This document shows, piece after piece, positions 49,487 to 58,170 of a stretch of DNA of 64,000 nt. Every line of letters begins with the position of its first letter. Within the stretch, counting starts at the first letter, position 1. Location: contig CALFXL010000060.1 of NCBI GenBank assembly GCA_937958045.1, forward strand, positions 1 to 64,000, in the 5' to 3' direction. A model generated the notes under the pieces. It had not been told where the DNA came from and did no database searches. It worked only from the letters and a program-made list of their open reading frames with translations. The position numbers and the translations under genes were made by a program. This DNA is from an uncultured Opitutaceae bacterium. GTDB lineage: Bacteria > Verrucomicrobiota > Verrucomicrobiia > Opitutales > Opitutaceae.

Positions 49487-50173
49487 ATGACATCGCTTCG
49501 TCTCCTTCTCCTCGCCGCCCTCGCCTTCGGCTGGACGGCATGCACCAGCCATCGCCCCATCCGCGATGGCGCCCGCGCCGGTCCGTTCTTCGAACCCACC
49601 AACATCACTTCTTCCGACGCGTTGCCCGCACATGTGCGCCGCGTGTTGCTGCTGCCTCTCGCCGCCGACGGCGCGACGATCTCCGAGGAAAACCTCGATC
49701 GCCTCGGCGGGGTCATTCTCACCGAACTCAACCGCACCGGTCGCTTCGAAACGGTCACGCTGTCGCGCGACCACCTCGCCCGTCTCACCGGCACCCGCCA
49801 GCTGCCCTCCACGGCCCAGATGCCGTCCGGTTTCCTCGACCGCCTTTTCAACATCTACAACGAGTATGCGGCCGACGCCATTTTGCTGGTGGATATCACC
49901 AGCTACACCCCCTACCCGCCACTCACGCTCGGCATCCGCGCCAAACTCGCGCACATCCGCGACAGCGACATTCTCTGGGCCGCAGATCTCCTCTTCTCCG
50001 CCGCCGATCCTTCCGTGGCCAACTCCGCGCGACGCTACGCGCTCACGCTCGGCACGTCTCCGCATCTCGATCATTCGATCCTGCAAAATCCCACGCGCTT
50101 CGCGGGCTATGCCGCCTCCGCGACTTTTCAAACGCTCCCCCCACGCGCGGTCGCAGCCTCACAAAAACCCTGA
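49487..50173 (+). CDS. outer-membrane lipoprotein, possibly flagellum-associated
   Basis: The 228-residue product has a lipoprotein signal (LLLLAALAFGWTAC, Cys19). The mature domain has RVLLLPLAADGATISEENLD, ILTELNRTGRFETVTLSRDH and AADAILLVDITSYTPYPPLT. This alternation and the LTELN-GRFE block recall CsgG/FlgO-type periplasmic lipoprotein folds, in which an early helix is followed by strands with an aspartate-rich turn. FlgO-like proteins belong to outer-membrane parts of some sheathed or polar flagella. The gene sits between fliD and fliS-type genes on the same strand, 34 bases after fliD. The FlgO link is inference. Confidence 0.7.
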   Translation: MTSLRLLLLAALAFGWTACTSHRPIRDGARAGPFFEPTNITSSDALPAHVRRVLLLPLAADGATISEENLDRLGGVILTELNRTGRFETVTLSRDHLARLTGTRQLPSTAQMPSGFLDRLFNIYNEYAADAILLVDITSYTPYPPLTLGIRAKLAHIRDSDILWAADLLFSAADPSVANSARRYALTLGTSPHLDHSILQNPTRFAGYAASATFQTLPPRAVAASQKP

Positions 50174-50279
50174 CAAATTTTCCGCTAAAGACTCCTTCCC
50201 TCTGCGACGATATCAGGAACAACCAACGGCGTTCCCTGTATCGCTTCCTCTCCGGGCTGACCGTTCATCCCAGACACTC

Positions 50280-50564
50280 ATGATACATTCTACGTCCAAT
50301 ATTCACGGATTCACGCGAATGGACGCCGCCGGAAACCTTCCCTCCAAAGCGGCGACTCCACAGGCACACAGCCACGAAAGCAGCGAGCGCCTTTCCAGCG
50401 CGAATACGCAAAGCCTTCGTGAGGCTTTGAACAAAACGCCCGAAATTCGTCCCGAAGTTGTCGATAAAGGCAAAGAACTCGCCGTCGATCCCAACTACCC
50501 GCCGCGCGAGCTCATCGAACGCCTCGCCGAATTAATGACCAATTCCCGCGAACCGGCCGAATAA
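50280..50564 (+). CDS. small protein with FlgM-like C-terminal helices (anti-sigma-28 candidate)
   Basis: The 94-residue product has a disordered Ser/Thr/His-rich first half and a helical second half: RPEVVDKGKELAVDPNYPPR followed by ELIERLAELM. FlgM proteins have the same layout, with an unstructured N-terminus and a C-terminal helix pair containing R-x2-V-x2-hydrophobic, then a turn with Tyr-Pro-like residues and ...IAEKLL. Position between fliD and fliS also fits. The match is weak, and no fliA gene is in the window. The ATG at 50280 is 5 codons before its first Ile-rich stretch; no Shine-Dalgarno is obvious. Confidence 0.5.
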   Translation: MIHSTSNIHGFTRMDAAGNLPSKAATPQAHSHESSERLSSANTQSLREALNKTPEIRPEVVDKGKELAVDPNYPPRELIERLAELMTNSREPAE

Positions 50565-50568
50565 TCTC

Positions 50569-51003
50569 ATGCCTCCCATGGTCTCCCCCGGCTACGCACG
50601 CGCGTACCAAGCGCAAGCCGTGCTCACAGCAAGTCCTGGTCAGCTCGTTTTGATGCTCTTCGATGGAACGCTCCGCTTCCTCGGACATGCACGTGATGCT
50701 CTCGAATCCACCGATGAAAGCCCGCGTCGTATTGAAGCGATCAATACAAACTTGCTGAAGGCCCAGAACATCCTCGCGGAACTCCAGGCCACCCTCAATC
50801 TCGAGGCTGGCGGCGAATACGCCGCCAATCTGGACCGGCTGTACGACTACTACCTTCGCCGTCTCTTCGAGGCCAATCTTCGCAAAGACGTTAAGCCTGT
50901 AATCGAAGTCGAAAAGCTCGTTCGCGAACTCCGCGACGGCTGGGCCGAGATGCTGCGCACGCAAGACGCCGGCGGTATGCACGTCGCTCGCGGCGTCGCC
51001 TAA
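50569..51003 (+). CDS. fliS: flagellin export chaperone FliS
   Basis: The 144-residue protein has the FliS pattern: ARAYQAQAVLTASPGQLVLM then LFDGTLRFLGHARDAL, and NTNLLKAQNILAELQATLNL, EYAANLDRLYDYYLRRLFEA and VIEVEKLVRELRDGWAEML. FliS wraps the flagellin C-terminus and keeps it unfolded for export. Length agrees with the family (about 130). It lies 4 bases after the small FlgM-like gene and 11 bases before the FliT-like gene. Confidence 0.95.
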   Translation: MPPMVSPGYARAYQAQAVLTASPGQLVLMLFDGTLRFLGHARDALESTDESPRRIEAINTNLLKAQNILAELQATLNLEAGGEYAANLDRLYDYYLRRLFEANLRKDVKPVIEVEKLVRELRDGWAEMLRTQDAGGMHVARGVA

Positions 51004-51014
51004 GTCCGTCCGCC

Positions 51015-51398
51015 ATGTCTGACCCCATCGCCACGCTCGATCGCCTCCTCGGCGCTCTCGAAGCCCTGACTCAAGAAGAACATCATCTTCTCGACCAGGG
51101 CCTCTACAACGAAGCGGTGGCGGTGCAGTCCCGCGAAGCGCCGTTGGTGCGTCGCATCGTCGAACTTCTCGGCAGTCCCGACGTTCCACCGTCGCTCGCC
51201 GCCACCTTTCGTCCGCGGGCTGAGCGCATCATCGCGGCTCAGCAGCAGCAGTCGGAGCGCCTCGGAAAACTCATCGCCGGGGCCCGCACCCAGCTTAACG
51301 ACCTCCGCGCGGCCGAGATCCGCATCGCGAAACTGCGCCCTTCTTACGGCTCGTCCGCGCCCGTGTCTTCGCGGCTCTCGTTTGTCGGCCAGGCCTGA
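51015..51398 (+). CDS. FliT-like flagellar helical chaperone
   Basis: The 127-residue all-helical protein (LDRLLGALEALTQEEHHLLD; EAVAVQSREAPLVRRIVELL; IIAAQQQQSERLGKLIAGAR) follows fliS by 11 bases. Position after fliD-fliS and the three-helix profile suggest a FliT-type chaperone for FliD. Sequence conservation in that family is low, so a FlgN-type alternative cannot be excluded. The operon ends at a strong terminator at 51432. Confidence 0.65.
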   Translation: MSDPIATLDRLLGALEALTQEEHHLLDQGLYNEAVAVQSREAPLVRRIVELLGSPDVPPSLAATFRPRAERIIAAQQQQSERLGKLIAGARTQLNDLRAAEIRIAKLRPSYGSSAPVSSRLSFVGQA

Positions 51399-51431
51399 CA
51401 GGGTTTTCCCCGTATTCAGAATTTAACTACG

Positions 51432-51459
51432 AAAAAAAGCGCCCGAACGGGCGCTTTTT
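51432..51459. terminator. bidirectional intrinsic terminator
   Basis: AAAAAGCGCCCG-AA-CGGGCGCTTTTT forms a 12-bp perfect stem with T-runs on both strands. It ends the fliD operon on the plus strand and the convergent 126-residue gene on the minus strand. Confidence 0.92.
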
Positions 51460-51495
51460 CATTAATAGCAGAAGGATTTAATCAACGCGCGGCGC

Positions 51496-51876
51496 TCAGC
51501 CGGTCGCAGCGAGATTCTCTTCGCTGGCCGCAGGCTGAGTTTCCTGAACCGCCTGCTCGGCCGGACCGTCCATCCACGCTTCCGCGACTCGAAACGCCGC
51601 CCCCGCCCAGTTGAAATTTTCCGTCGGATAGATCGCTTGCACACCCGGTTGCGAGGCACCGGTCCACTCGAGCAGCGCTTTCACGCAAATCTGACCGTCT
51701 GCCAGCGTAAACCCCTGCAATAAAATGGATCCCGAGCCATCCGAGAACGTCATCCTCGCCAGTCCTTTGTGGAAATTCACGGTGCGCGTCGGACGTCCCC
51801 GCGCCACCGAGTCGGAGCCATGATTGGCCAGCGCGGATTCAATCGAGCTCAGTAAAGACAACAATCGAGGTGCCAT
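51496..51876 (-). CDS. small protein of unknown function
   Basis: The 126-residue product (start at the ATG 51876, MAPRLLSLLSSIESALANHG) has an N-terminal helix, then a beta-rich middle (RTVNFHKGLARMTFSDGSGS; ILLQGFTLADGQICVKALLE; YPTENFNWAGAAFRVAEAWM). The end is a disordered Ala/Glu/Gln tail. The frame is open upstream to 51975 without support. No family is recognised. It is convergent with the FliT-like gene and shares its terminator, and divergent from the kinase gene. Confidence 0.6.
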   Translation of the reverse strand: MAPRLLSLLSSIESALANHGSDSVARGRPTRTVNFHKGLARMTFSDGSGSILLQGFTLADGQICVKALLEWTGASQPGVQAIYPTENFNWAGAAFRVAEAWMDGPAEQAVQETQPAASEENLAATG

Positions 51877-52030
51877 GGTTTTTATACGCGAAATCGCTCT
51901 CTTTGCATCGGCTCGCAGCGGCTCCCTGTGAAGCTCGTTTCGAAATGATTTCGCTGCTGAGATCCGGCATTGCACATTTTTATTAGTTTTTAACGCTTAC
52001 TGATTCGATATCTAGGTTTCTCAAACCGTA

Positions 52031-54325
52031 GTGCCAGCTTCCCCTGAACAGTCCCCCTCCACGTCTTCGGCGACCAGCCTCGATTCGCTGATGTCGCGCG
52101 TGGTCATTGAATCCACTCAAGCAGTGGTGCTCTGCGCGGCTGTTCAGGATCGGCGCGTGATTCACGCCAACGCCGCTTTCTCCCGGCTCACCGGCTTTTC
52201 CACCGCAGAAAGCGCGGGGCGCCTGTTGTCGGAATTGCTGCGTCCGCCCGGCGGACAATTCGAGTGGGAACGCGTCGAGGCCGTCATGCAGGGCCGCCAA
52301 CCGTGGCGCAAGGCGCTGCCCGCTCAGCGCAAAGACCACACCGTTTTCTGGGCCGATCTGCATTTGTATCCGCTCTGCGCGCCCGATGGCACGCCGACGC
52401 ACTGGGTCGGCACATTCACGGATGTCACCGACCACTTGGAGCTGCGCGAAGCGCTTCGCCAGAGCGAAGCTCAGCAACGTCTCCTCGCCGAATACATCCG
52501 CGATCTGATCACCGTCACCAACGCCGACGGCATCTGCATCCACGCGTCCATTTCCAGCCGCACGTTGCTCGGACGCGAACCCGACGACATCATCGGCAAA
52601 CCCCTCGCGTCGATCGTCCACGCCGACGACCTGCCTGCGCTTCAGGAAACGTTTGAAGAACATCTCCGCGGTAGCCGCACCGAGAGCATTCTCATCCACC
52701 GGCTGCTGAAAAAAGACGGTTCCGAGGTCTGGGCCGAGACGACCAGCAAAACGCGTCGCGACTCCTCCACCGGGCTGCCGATCGATATCGTTTCCACTTC
52801 GCGCGACATCACGCGTCGCCGCATGGCCGAAGACAGCCTGCAGGCCATGCACACGCTGCTCGATTCGGTGTACGAAGCCGTTCCGCTCGGGCTCTGCCTG
52901 ATCGATCCGCAAGGCCGCATCACCCAGTGCAACGTCGCCTTCGGCCGTCTCTTTGGCGTGAAATCCGCCGAGGTCGCCGGGCGCGACGCCGACACGTTGT
53001 TGCCCGCGCGCGAACTCGCCCGCGCGCGCATCAGCCAAGGCACTCCCTGCGAAGCCGATTGCCACAGCGCGCAAGGCGAAGCTTTTCCCGCCGAGATCAC
53101 GGTCGTGCCCCTCGAAACCGGCGCCGGCCAGCTCGTCATCGTCGCGGATCTACGTGCGCGCAAAAAGATGGAGAGCCGTCTCCACGAGGCCAGCCAGCTC
53201 GAGAGTCTCGGCACTTTGGCCGGCGGCATCGCGCACGATTTCAACAACATGCTCGCGATCATCCTCGGTTACGCGAGCCTCCTGCGCGAATCCGCGCACG
53301 ATCCCACGCGCCTCGGCCACTACGCCGACACGATCATCGATGCGGGTCGTCGCGGCGCCGAGGTCGTGCGTCAACTGCAGCTGTTCGCCAACACGCAGGA
53401 CGCCGAACTTTCGCCGACCGATGTCCACGCGCTGCTCGATGATGTCATCGCGCGCACATGCTCCGATTGGCCGCGCACCATCAACGTCACGCGCAATTAC
53501 GGCGCCGCTGATCCGCGTCTCGTCATCGACCCGATTCAGTTCGCGCAGGCGATTCAAAAGCTCCTCGAAAACGCGCGCGACGCCATGACCGAAGGCGGCA
53601 CGCTCACCGTCGCGACGACCGAAGTGCGCCAATCGATTTTTGCGCCCGGCGCCACCGCCGCCGAATCCAAGAATTTCCTGCGCGTTTCCATCCAGGACAA
53701 CGGCCACGGCATGGACGCCGCCACGCGCGCCCGCATGTTCGAGCCGTTTTTTGCGCGTAACAAAGGCCCCGAAGTCCGCGGTCTCGGTCTCGCGGTGGTG
53801 TACGGCATCATGCGCGCGCATCGAGGCTTGATCGAGGTGGACAGCGCTCCCGGCCAAGGCACCAGCGTGCACCTGCTGTTGCCGCGCGCGCCCGCCACGA
53901 TCGAACCCGCGCCGGTTCCGCCGCCGGAGCCATTTACCATCACCACCGACCGCCGCACGATCCTGCTCGTCGAAGACGAACAAGACATCGGCGCGCTCTG
54001 GCTCGAACTGCTGCCCACCGATGGTTGGCGCGTGCTCTGGGCGCGCGATGGCGCCGAAGCGGTGCGACTTTTCCGCGCGCATCGCGACGAGATCGCACTG
54101 CTCTTCACCGACATCGGTCTGCCGTCGCTCGATGGCTGGCAAGTCGCCGAAACCGTGCGCACCGAAGCGCCGGGCATGCCGCTGCTCATCGCCAGCGGTG
54201 CGTTCCGCTCCGGCGATCGTCATCGCGGACTCGCCGAGCCGGTGGCGTATTTGCCGAAGCCCTACGTGCCGTCGAAGGTGCTCAAGCAGATCCGCGAACT
54301 GATCGCCAAACCCGAAGCGCGTTAA
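52031..54325 (+). CDS. hybrid PAS sensor histidine kinase with C-terminal receiver domain
   Basis: The 764-residue protein starts at a GTG (52031). Three PAS domains come first: about 22-140 (IHANAAFSRLTGFSTAESAG), 145-265 (LITVTNADGICIHASISSRT) and 275-380 (VPLGLCLIDPQGRITQCNVA). The HisKA region follows, with the phospho-acceptor His402 in LAGGIAHDFNNMLAIILGYA. The ATPase domain has the N-box LLENARDAMTE and G-box VSIQDNGHGMD with GLGLAVVYGIMRAH. The final receiver has ILLVEDEQD and the phospho-site in LLFTDIGLPSLDGW, then PKPY. No membrane helix is present, so it senses a cytosolic signal. Its likely partner is the NtrC-type regulator at 55274. Confidence 0.95.
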   Translation: MPASPEQSPSTSSATSLDSLMSRVVIESTQAVVLCAAVQDRRVIHANAAFSRLTGFSTAESAGRLLSELLRPPGGQFEWERVEAVMQGRQPWRKALPAQRKDHTVFWADLHLYPLCAPDGTPTHWVGTFTDVTDHLELREALRQSEAQQRLLAEYIRDLITVTNADGICIHASISSRTLLGREPDDIIGKPLASIVHADDLPALQETFEEHLRGSRTESILIHRLLKKDGSEVWAETTSKTRRDSSTGLPIDIVSTSRDITRRRMAEDSLQAMHTLLDSVYEAVPLGLCLIDPQGRITQCNVAFGRLFGVKSAEVAGRDADTLLPARELARARISQGTPCEADCHSAQGEAFPAEITVVPLETGAGQLVIVADLRARKKMESRLHEASQLESLGTLAGGIAHDFNNMLAIILGYASLLRESAHDPTRLGHYADTIIDAGRRGAEVVRQLQLFANTQDAELSPTDVHALLDDVIARTCSDWPRTINVTRNYGAADPRLVIDPIQFAQAIQKLLENARDAMTEGGTLTVATTEVRQSIFAPGATAAESKNFLRVSIQDNGHGMDAATRARMFEPFFARNKGPEVRGLGLAVVYGIMRAHRGLIEVDSAPGQGTSVHLLLPRAPATIEPAPVPPPEPFTITTDRRTILLVEDEQDIGALWLELLPTDGWRVLWARDGAEAVRLFRAHRDEIALLFTDIGLPSLDGWQVAETVRTEAPGMPLLIASGAFRSGDRHRGLAEPVAYLPKPYVPSKVLKQIRELIAKPEAR

Positions 54326-55035
54326 CGCGCCGCGCGGCGATTGCGTCGCCAGATCACCACCGCGAGCGCGCTCGCGCCCATCAATCCATACGTGGACGGC
54401 TCCGGCACCGCGCCAAACTCCAGACGCAGGCGCACATCCGGCGCGAGCTCCGTAAACGCAAACATGTAGTCCGCCCCGCTATCGATGCCGTCGAGCGGAT
54501 CGGTCAGTTCGCCGCCCATCGCGAAGAGACCGTCCGCCGAATTGAAATAGTCTAGAAACGACGGCAGCAGCTCGATCGTCACCAGCCGCCCGGGAGCATT
54601 GTCCGCGGCCGAAACCGTTTGCGTGCCCCAAAGCGATCCACTTCCCAGCGCCTCGTATGCAGCCACGCCGCCGGTGCCGTTGATCAGCGACGCGATGTCG
54701 CCGTTGAATCCAAAAAGTGAATACAGCGCACCGCTATCCGTCGCGTCTTCGGAAAAGTACGCGTCGCCTTCGTTGTTCGGCAAAAATATCTCCATCGTCG
54801 CCCGTGTCGCGATCTTGCCCGCAAGCTCCGGCGCGCCCGCGCGATCGAAGACGAAATAATTGCGCACCGTCAGTCCTCCGGTGACGCCTACAAAAAAGTT
54901 GGCCGACGCGCTCGGGTCGCCGTGTTGATCGTACCAACCGCGCTGCGTCGCCGTGAGCGTGATTTGTGCGGGAAGCGTCGTCGCCAGACCGAGCACGAGC
55001 GAAAGCGATGCAAACACGTGAGGGGGAAATCTCAT
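54322..55035 (-). CDS. PEP-CTERM sorting-domain secreted protein
   Basis: The 237-residue protein has a signal peptide (VFASLSLVLGLATTLPAQ) and a beta-rich mature domain. It ends with a textbook PEP-CTERM tail: VPEPSTYGLMGASALAVVIW then RRNRRAAR, that is, a PEP motif, a hydrophobic helix and a basic end. Such proteins are processed by exosortase and linked to extracellular polysaccharide. No exosortase is in the window. Its stop overlaps the kinase stop by 4 bases in convergent orientation. Confidence 0.92.
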   Translation of the reverse strand: MRFPPHVFASLSLVLGLATTLPAQITLTATQRGWYDQHGDPSASANFFVGVTGGLTVRNYFVFDRAGAPELAGKIATRATMEIFLPNNEGDAYFSEDATDSGALYSLFGFNGDIASLINGTGGVAAYEALGSGSLWGTQTVSAADNAPGRLVTIELLPSFLDYFNSADGLFAMGGELTDPLDGIDSGADYMFAFTELAPDVRLRLEFGAVPEPSTYGLMGASALAVVIWRRNRRAAR

Positions 55036-55273
55036 GCCGCAGCTCCGTAGCGGACGCCCTCGCCGCGTGCAATCCTCCGTGATTCTGGCCGCGGACAGCG
55101 GATTTCGTCCGCTCGTGCTTCTTGACCGGAACGCGTCTCAACGATTGCCAAATGCTTTTACGGTCGAAATGTTGCCGCGCGGTCTCTTTTCGGCGCCGTA
55201 GTCGACCGGGTTCCGCCTTTCTTTCCAGCGCACTTCATTCTTCATCACTTCGTTCTCCGCGTCCTCCGGCCCC

Positions 55274-56857
55274 ATGTCTCTCGAAAGAATCCTCGTTCTC
55301 GACGACGAACCTCTCATCCAGAAAGTCCTCGACGAGCTCTTTAAGCGCAAAAAGTTCTCGGTCACCATCGCCGGTACGATTGCCGAAGCATCGGCCGCCC
55401 TCGCCCGGGAGACCTTCGATCTTGTGATGCTGGATGTGCGTCTGCCCGACGGCGACGGCCAACAATTTCTCGAACACATCAGCGTCCTCCCCGACCGCCC
55501 CCTCGTGGTGATGATGACCGGTCACGGCACGATCGAGAGCGCCGTCTCGTGCATGCGCGCCGGCGCGTTCGATTATCTCATCAAACCTTTCTCGCCCGGC
55601 CAAATCGAGATCGCGCTCAAAAAGGCCGAGTCGTTTCGCCAGCTCGTCAAAGTCAACCGCTACTTCAGCGAACAGGATGGCGGCGATGGCGATCTGCTCG
55701 GACGCAGTCCCGCGATGATTCGCCTGCGCCAGCTCATCGAACGCGTGGCGCCCACCGATGCCACCGTGCTCATCACCGGCGAAAACGGCACCGGCAAAGA
55801 GATGATCGCACGCGAGCTTTATCGTCACTCGCCGCGCCGCAACGAACCCTACATCAAGGTCAACTGCGCCGCCCTCTCGGAAAACCTCATCGAGAGCGAA
55901 CTTTTCGGACACGAAAAAGGCTCTTTCACCGGCGCGACCGATCGCCGCGAAGGCCGTTTCGAACTCGCCAATCGCGGCACGCTCCTCCTCGACGAAGTTT
56001 CCGAGATCCCGCCCAATCTTCAGGCGAAACTGCTGCGCGTGCTCCAAGAGCGCGAATTCGAGCGCGTCGGCGGCACCAAGACCATCAAGGTCAACGTGCG
56101 CCTGCTCGCGACCTCCAACCGCGACCTCATGCAGTTCGTGGAAAAAGGGCATTTCCGCTCCGACCTTTATTACCGCCTCAATGTTTTCCCGGTGCAGGTG
56201 CCTCCGTTGCGCGAACGCCCGGAGGATATTCCGTTGCTCGCCGAAGCCTTCCTCCGTCGCTGCGCGCGCAAACACGGCATGAAGATCCCGGGCTTTTCCG
56301 CTCACGCGCTCGCCGCCATGGCCGCATATCCCTGGCCCGGCAATGTGCGTGAACTTCAAAACACCATCGAGCGCGCGGTCATCCTTTCCGAAACCGGACG
56401 TCCCATTTCCACCGCCGCGCTCGGGTTGCCTCATCTCGCGCGCAATCTCGTCGGCGCGGCCATTCCCGTTTCCTCGCCCGCTTCCACACCGCCGATCCCG
56501 CCGGTCGTGCCGCCCGCGTTTCAGCCGCCCGCCGCACCGCCACCTCCGCCTCCTGTGCCGTCTGTGCCGGAAGCGGTGCCGCCCTATCATTTTTCCACGC
56601 CTCCGATGGTGCCGACCTCTCAGCCGAGCGCCGTCAGCGCGCCGCCTTTTCCCGAAGTCGAAAAAAGCGAATCCGCCGAACCGGCGCCGATCCTGCCGTT
56701 GGACGAACTGGAAAAACAGGCCATCCTCTCCGCGCTCAAGGCGACCCAAGGCAACCGCACCAAGACCGCCGAGTTGCTCAAGATCAGCATCCGCACATTG
56801 CGCAACAAACTGAACGAGTATCGCGCCCAAGGCGAAATCATCGACGGCGCGGATTGA
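55274..56857 (+). CDS. NtrC-family sigma-54-dependent response regulator (FlrC/FleR-like)
   Basis: The 527-residue protein has a receiver domain (ILVLDDEPL; phospho-site Asp54 in VMLDVRLPDG; Lys104 in IKPF), then an AAA+ domain with Walker A TGENGTGKE (168-176), sigma-54-contact loop GSFTGA (216-221), Walker B GTLLLDEVSEI and R-finger SDLYYRLNVFPV. A Pro-rich linker of about 85 residues (400-485) follows, and then a Fis-type helix-turn-helix (RTKTAELLKISIRTLRNKLN). The loop is GSFTGA instead of GAFTGA. With the kinase upstream and the flagellar genes it probably activates sigma-54 flagellar promoters such as the one at 32672. Confidence 0.93.
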   Translation: MSLERILVLDDEPLIQKVLDELFKRKKFSVTIAGTIAEASAALARETFDLVMLDVRLPDGDGQQFLEHISVLPDRPLVVMMTGHGTIESAVSCMRAGAFDYLIKPFSPGQIEIALKKAESFRQLVKVNRYFSEQDGGDGDLLGRSPAMIRLRQLIERVAPTDATVLITGENGTGKEMIARELYRHSPRRNEPYIKVNCAALSENLIESELFGHEKGSFTGATDRREGRFELANRGTLLLDEVSEIPPNLQAKLLRVLQEREFERVGGTKTIKVNVRLLATSNRDLMQFVEKGHFRSDLYYRLNVFPVQVPPLRERPEDIPLLAEAFLRRCARKHGMKIPGFSAHALAAMAAYPWPGNVRELQNTIERAVILSETGRPISTAALGLPHLARNLVGAAIPVSSPASTPPIPPVVPPAFQPPAAPPPPPPVPSVPEAVPPYHFSTPPMVPTSQPSAVSAPPFPEVEKSESAEPAPILPLDELEKQAILSALKATQGNRTKTAELLKISIRTLRNKLNEYRAQGEIIDGAD

Positions 56858-57153
56858 TTGGCGAAACAAACGCACGGCGCTCGTTGCGATCAGGATCAGC
56901 ACCTTCCGCTGCTCATGAAAACGAACGCCCGCCGTTACGCTCCAATCCCACCCGCCTCCACGCTTATGAGCGCCGGCTGCGCTCCCAGTCGCACAACAGA
57001 CACCGTTGACGCCGGACGATCGCAACTATCTCAGCGCTTCGGCGTATTTCTCCATACCACTTCGTGATCGCGACGCAGGCCGTCGCCGCCAGCAACTGAT
57101 GCGCCGTCCGCGGGCGGACGACGCATCGTATTCAGAAATCAACTACACGTCGC

Positions 57154-57894
57154 TCAGTTCGACGTCACCGAGTAGCTGTTCACACGGAAATCCTGTCCGC
57201 CGTTGGTGGAGGTGATTTCGAAACCGTACTGGACATCGCCCACCGTCACATCGCCGATCCAACCTTGGGTGCGGAGCCAGCTGAAGACCGCCTTTAGATC
57301 CACGGTGGCGTTGTTGGTCTTGGTTGTCCGCAGAAACGAGAAGACTTCATTTCCGCCATTGTGACCGCGGAAGACATTCCACGTGTGCCCGCCGATGGAG
57401 AGGTTCGAGTACACCGGCACGGCGTTGCCCTGCGCGTTCCAGTTGTAGGAAATCGGTTTCACATTTCCGCCGCCATTGGCCGTGCCTGTGTAATTCATCC
57501 AGAGCATGATCTCGTAGTTGTGGTTGGTGTCCCACAGATCGAAGGCGGACACCCATGCGCCGCCTGGAGGCGTGGTCGCGCTAAAGCTCGCCCGCAGCGT
57601 GTTGATCGCGCTGATCTTTCGGCCGACGTAGCGCGTGACGTTGGGATACGATTTGATGCCGCCGGTGTTCGGGTGATTCGCCCAGACGCCCCAGTTGCTG
57701 TACGAGTTGGCCCAGATCGTCTGCGGGCCGTAACCGGAGCCCCAGATGTTGTTGTAGAGAGTGTAGCCGCCGTTGTTCCAAGTGCCCCACCGATCGGTGG
57801 AGTACCACGCTTGCGCACGTGCTTGGGAAACGAAGGACAAAGCGGCGGCCATCACGGCGCCCGCGAAGAGATAAGAACGAAGAACTGTTCTCAT
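57154..57894 (-). CDS. secreted glycoside hydrolase family 12 (endoglucanase/xyloglucanase-like)
   Basis: The 246-residue enzyme has a signal peptide (LFAGAVMAAALSFVSQARAQ) and a GH12 beta-jellyroll: WGTWNNGGYTLYNNIWGSGY, FDLWDTNHNYEIMLWMNYTG with the nucleophile Glu of EIMLW, and the acid/base region DVQYGFEITSTNGGQDF. The length is typical of GH12 (about 230). It hydrolyses beta-1,4-glucan or xyloglucan. The ATG at 57894 begins MRTVLRSYLFAG; upstream frame extension has no signal-like character. The gene stands alone and its product joins the GH28 enzyme as a plant-polysaccharide degrading activity. Confidence 0.9.
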   Translation of the reverse strand: MRTVLRSYLFAGAVMAAALSFVSQARAQAWYSTDRWGTWNNGGYTLYNNIWGSGYGPQTIWANSYSNWGVWANHPNTGGIKSYPNVTRYVGRKISAINTLRASFSATTPPGGAWVSAFDLWDTNHNYEIMLWMNYTGTANGGGNVKPISYNWNAQGNAVPVYSNLSIGGHTWNVFRGHNGGNEVFSFLRTTKTNNATVDLKAVFSWLRTQGWIGDVTVGDVQYGFEITSTNGGQDFRVNSYSVTSN

Positions 57895-58078
57895 AGGGTA
57901 GTGTTTCAGGGGTTTGTCCCCGCAAACGCCTGCCGCTGGGCAATGCAGACCGCGCACCGGCGGGGTAATTCGGCACGCCAAAAGACCTCCGCCCTGGGTG
58001 TGAGTCGGGCCGAAATCTTTTGATTTAACACTAAACCAGTCTCCCCGAAGTCAACCGGCGCCCCGATTTTCCCGCCAT

Positions 58079-58110
58079 GCACTTTGCGTCCCGCACGTTC
58101 AGCAAAGTGC
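58079..58110. repeat. inverted repeat downstream of the ABC permease gene
   Basis: GCACTTTGC and GCAAAGTGC are perfect 9-bp arms with a 14-base spacer. No T-tract follows, so it may be a weak terminator or a binding site between the ABC permease and the GH12 gene. Confidence 0.3.
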
Positions 58111-58170
58111 GCACGGCACCCCATGAACGCGTCTTCACATGCGCTTATTTATGAGCACCAAGGCTCTGGC

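Noticed and set aside
55235..57025. 596-codon minus-strand frame opposite the NtrC-family regulator
   Set aside because: Antisense shadow; the plus-strand gene has all receiver, AAA+ and Fis motifs.
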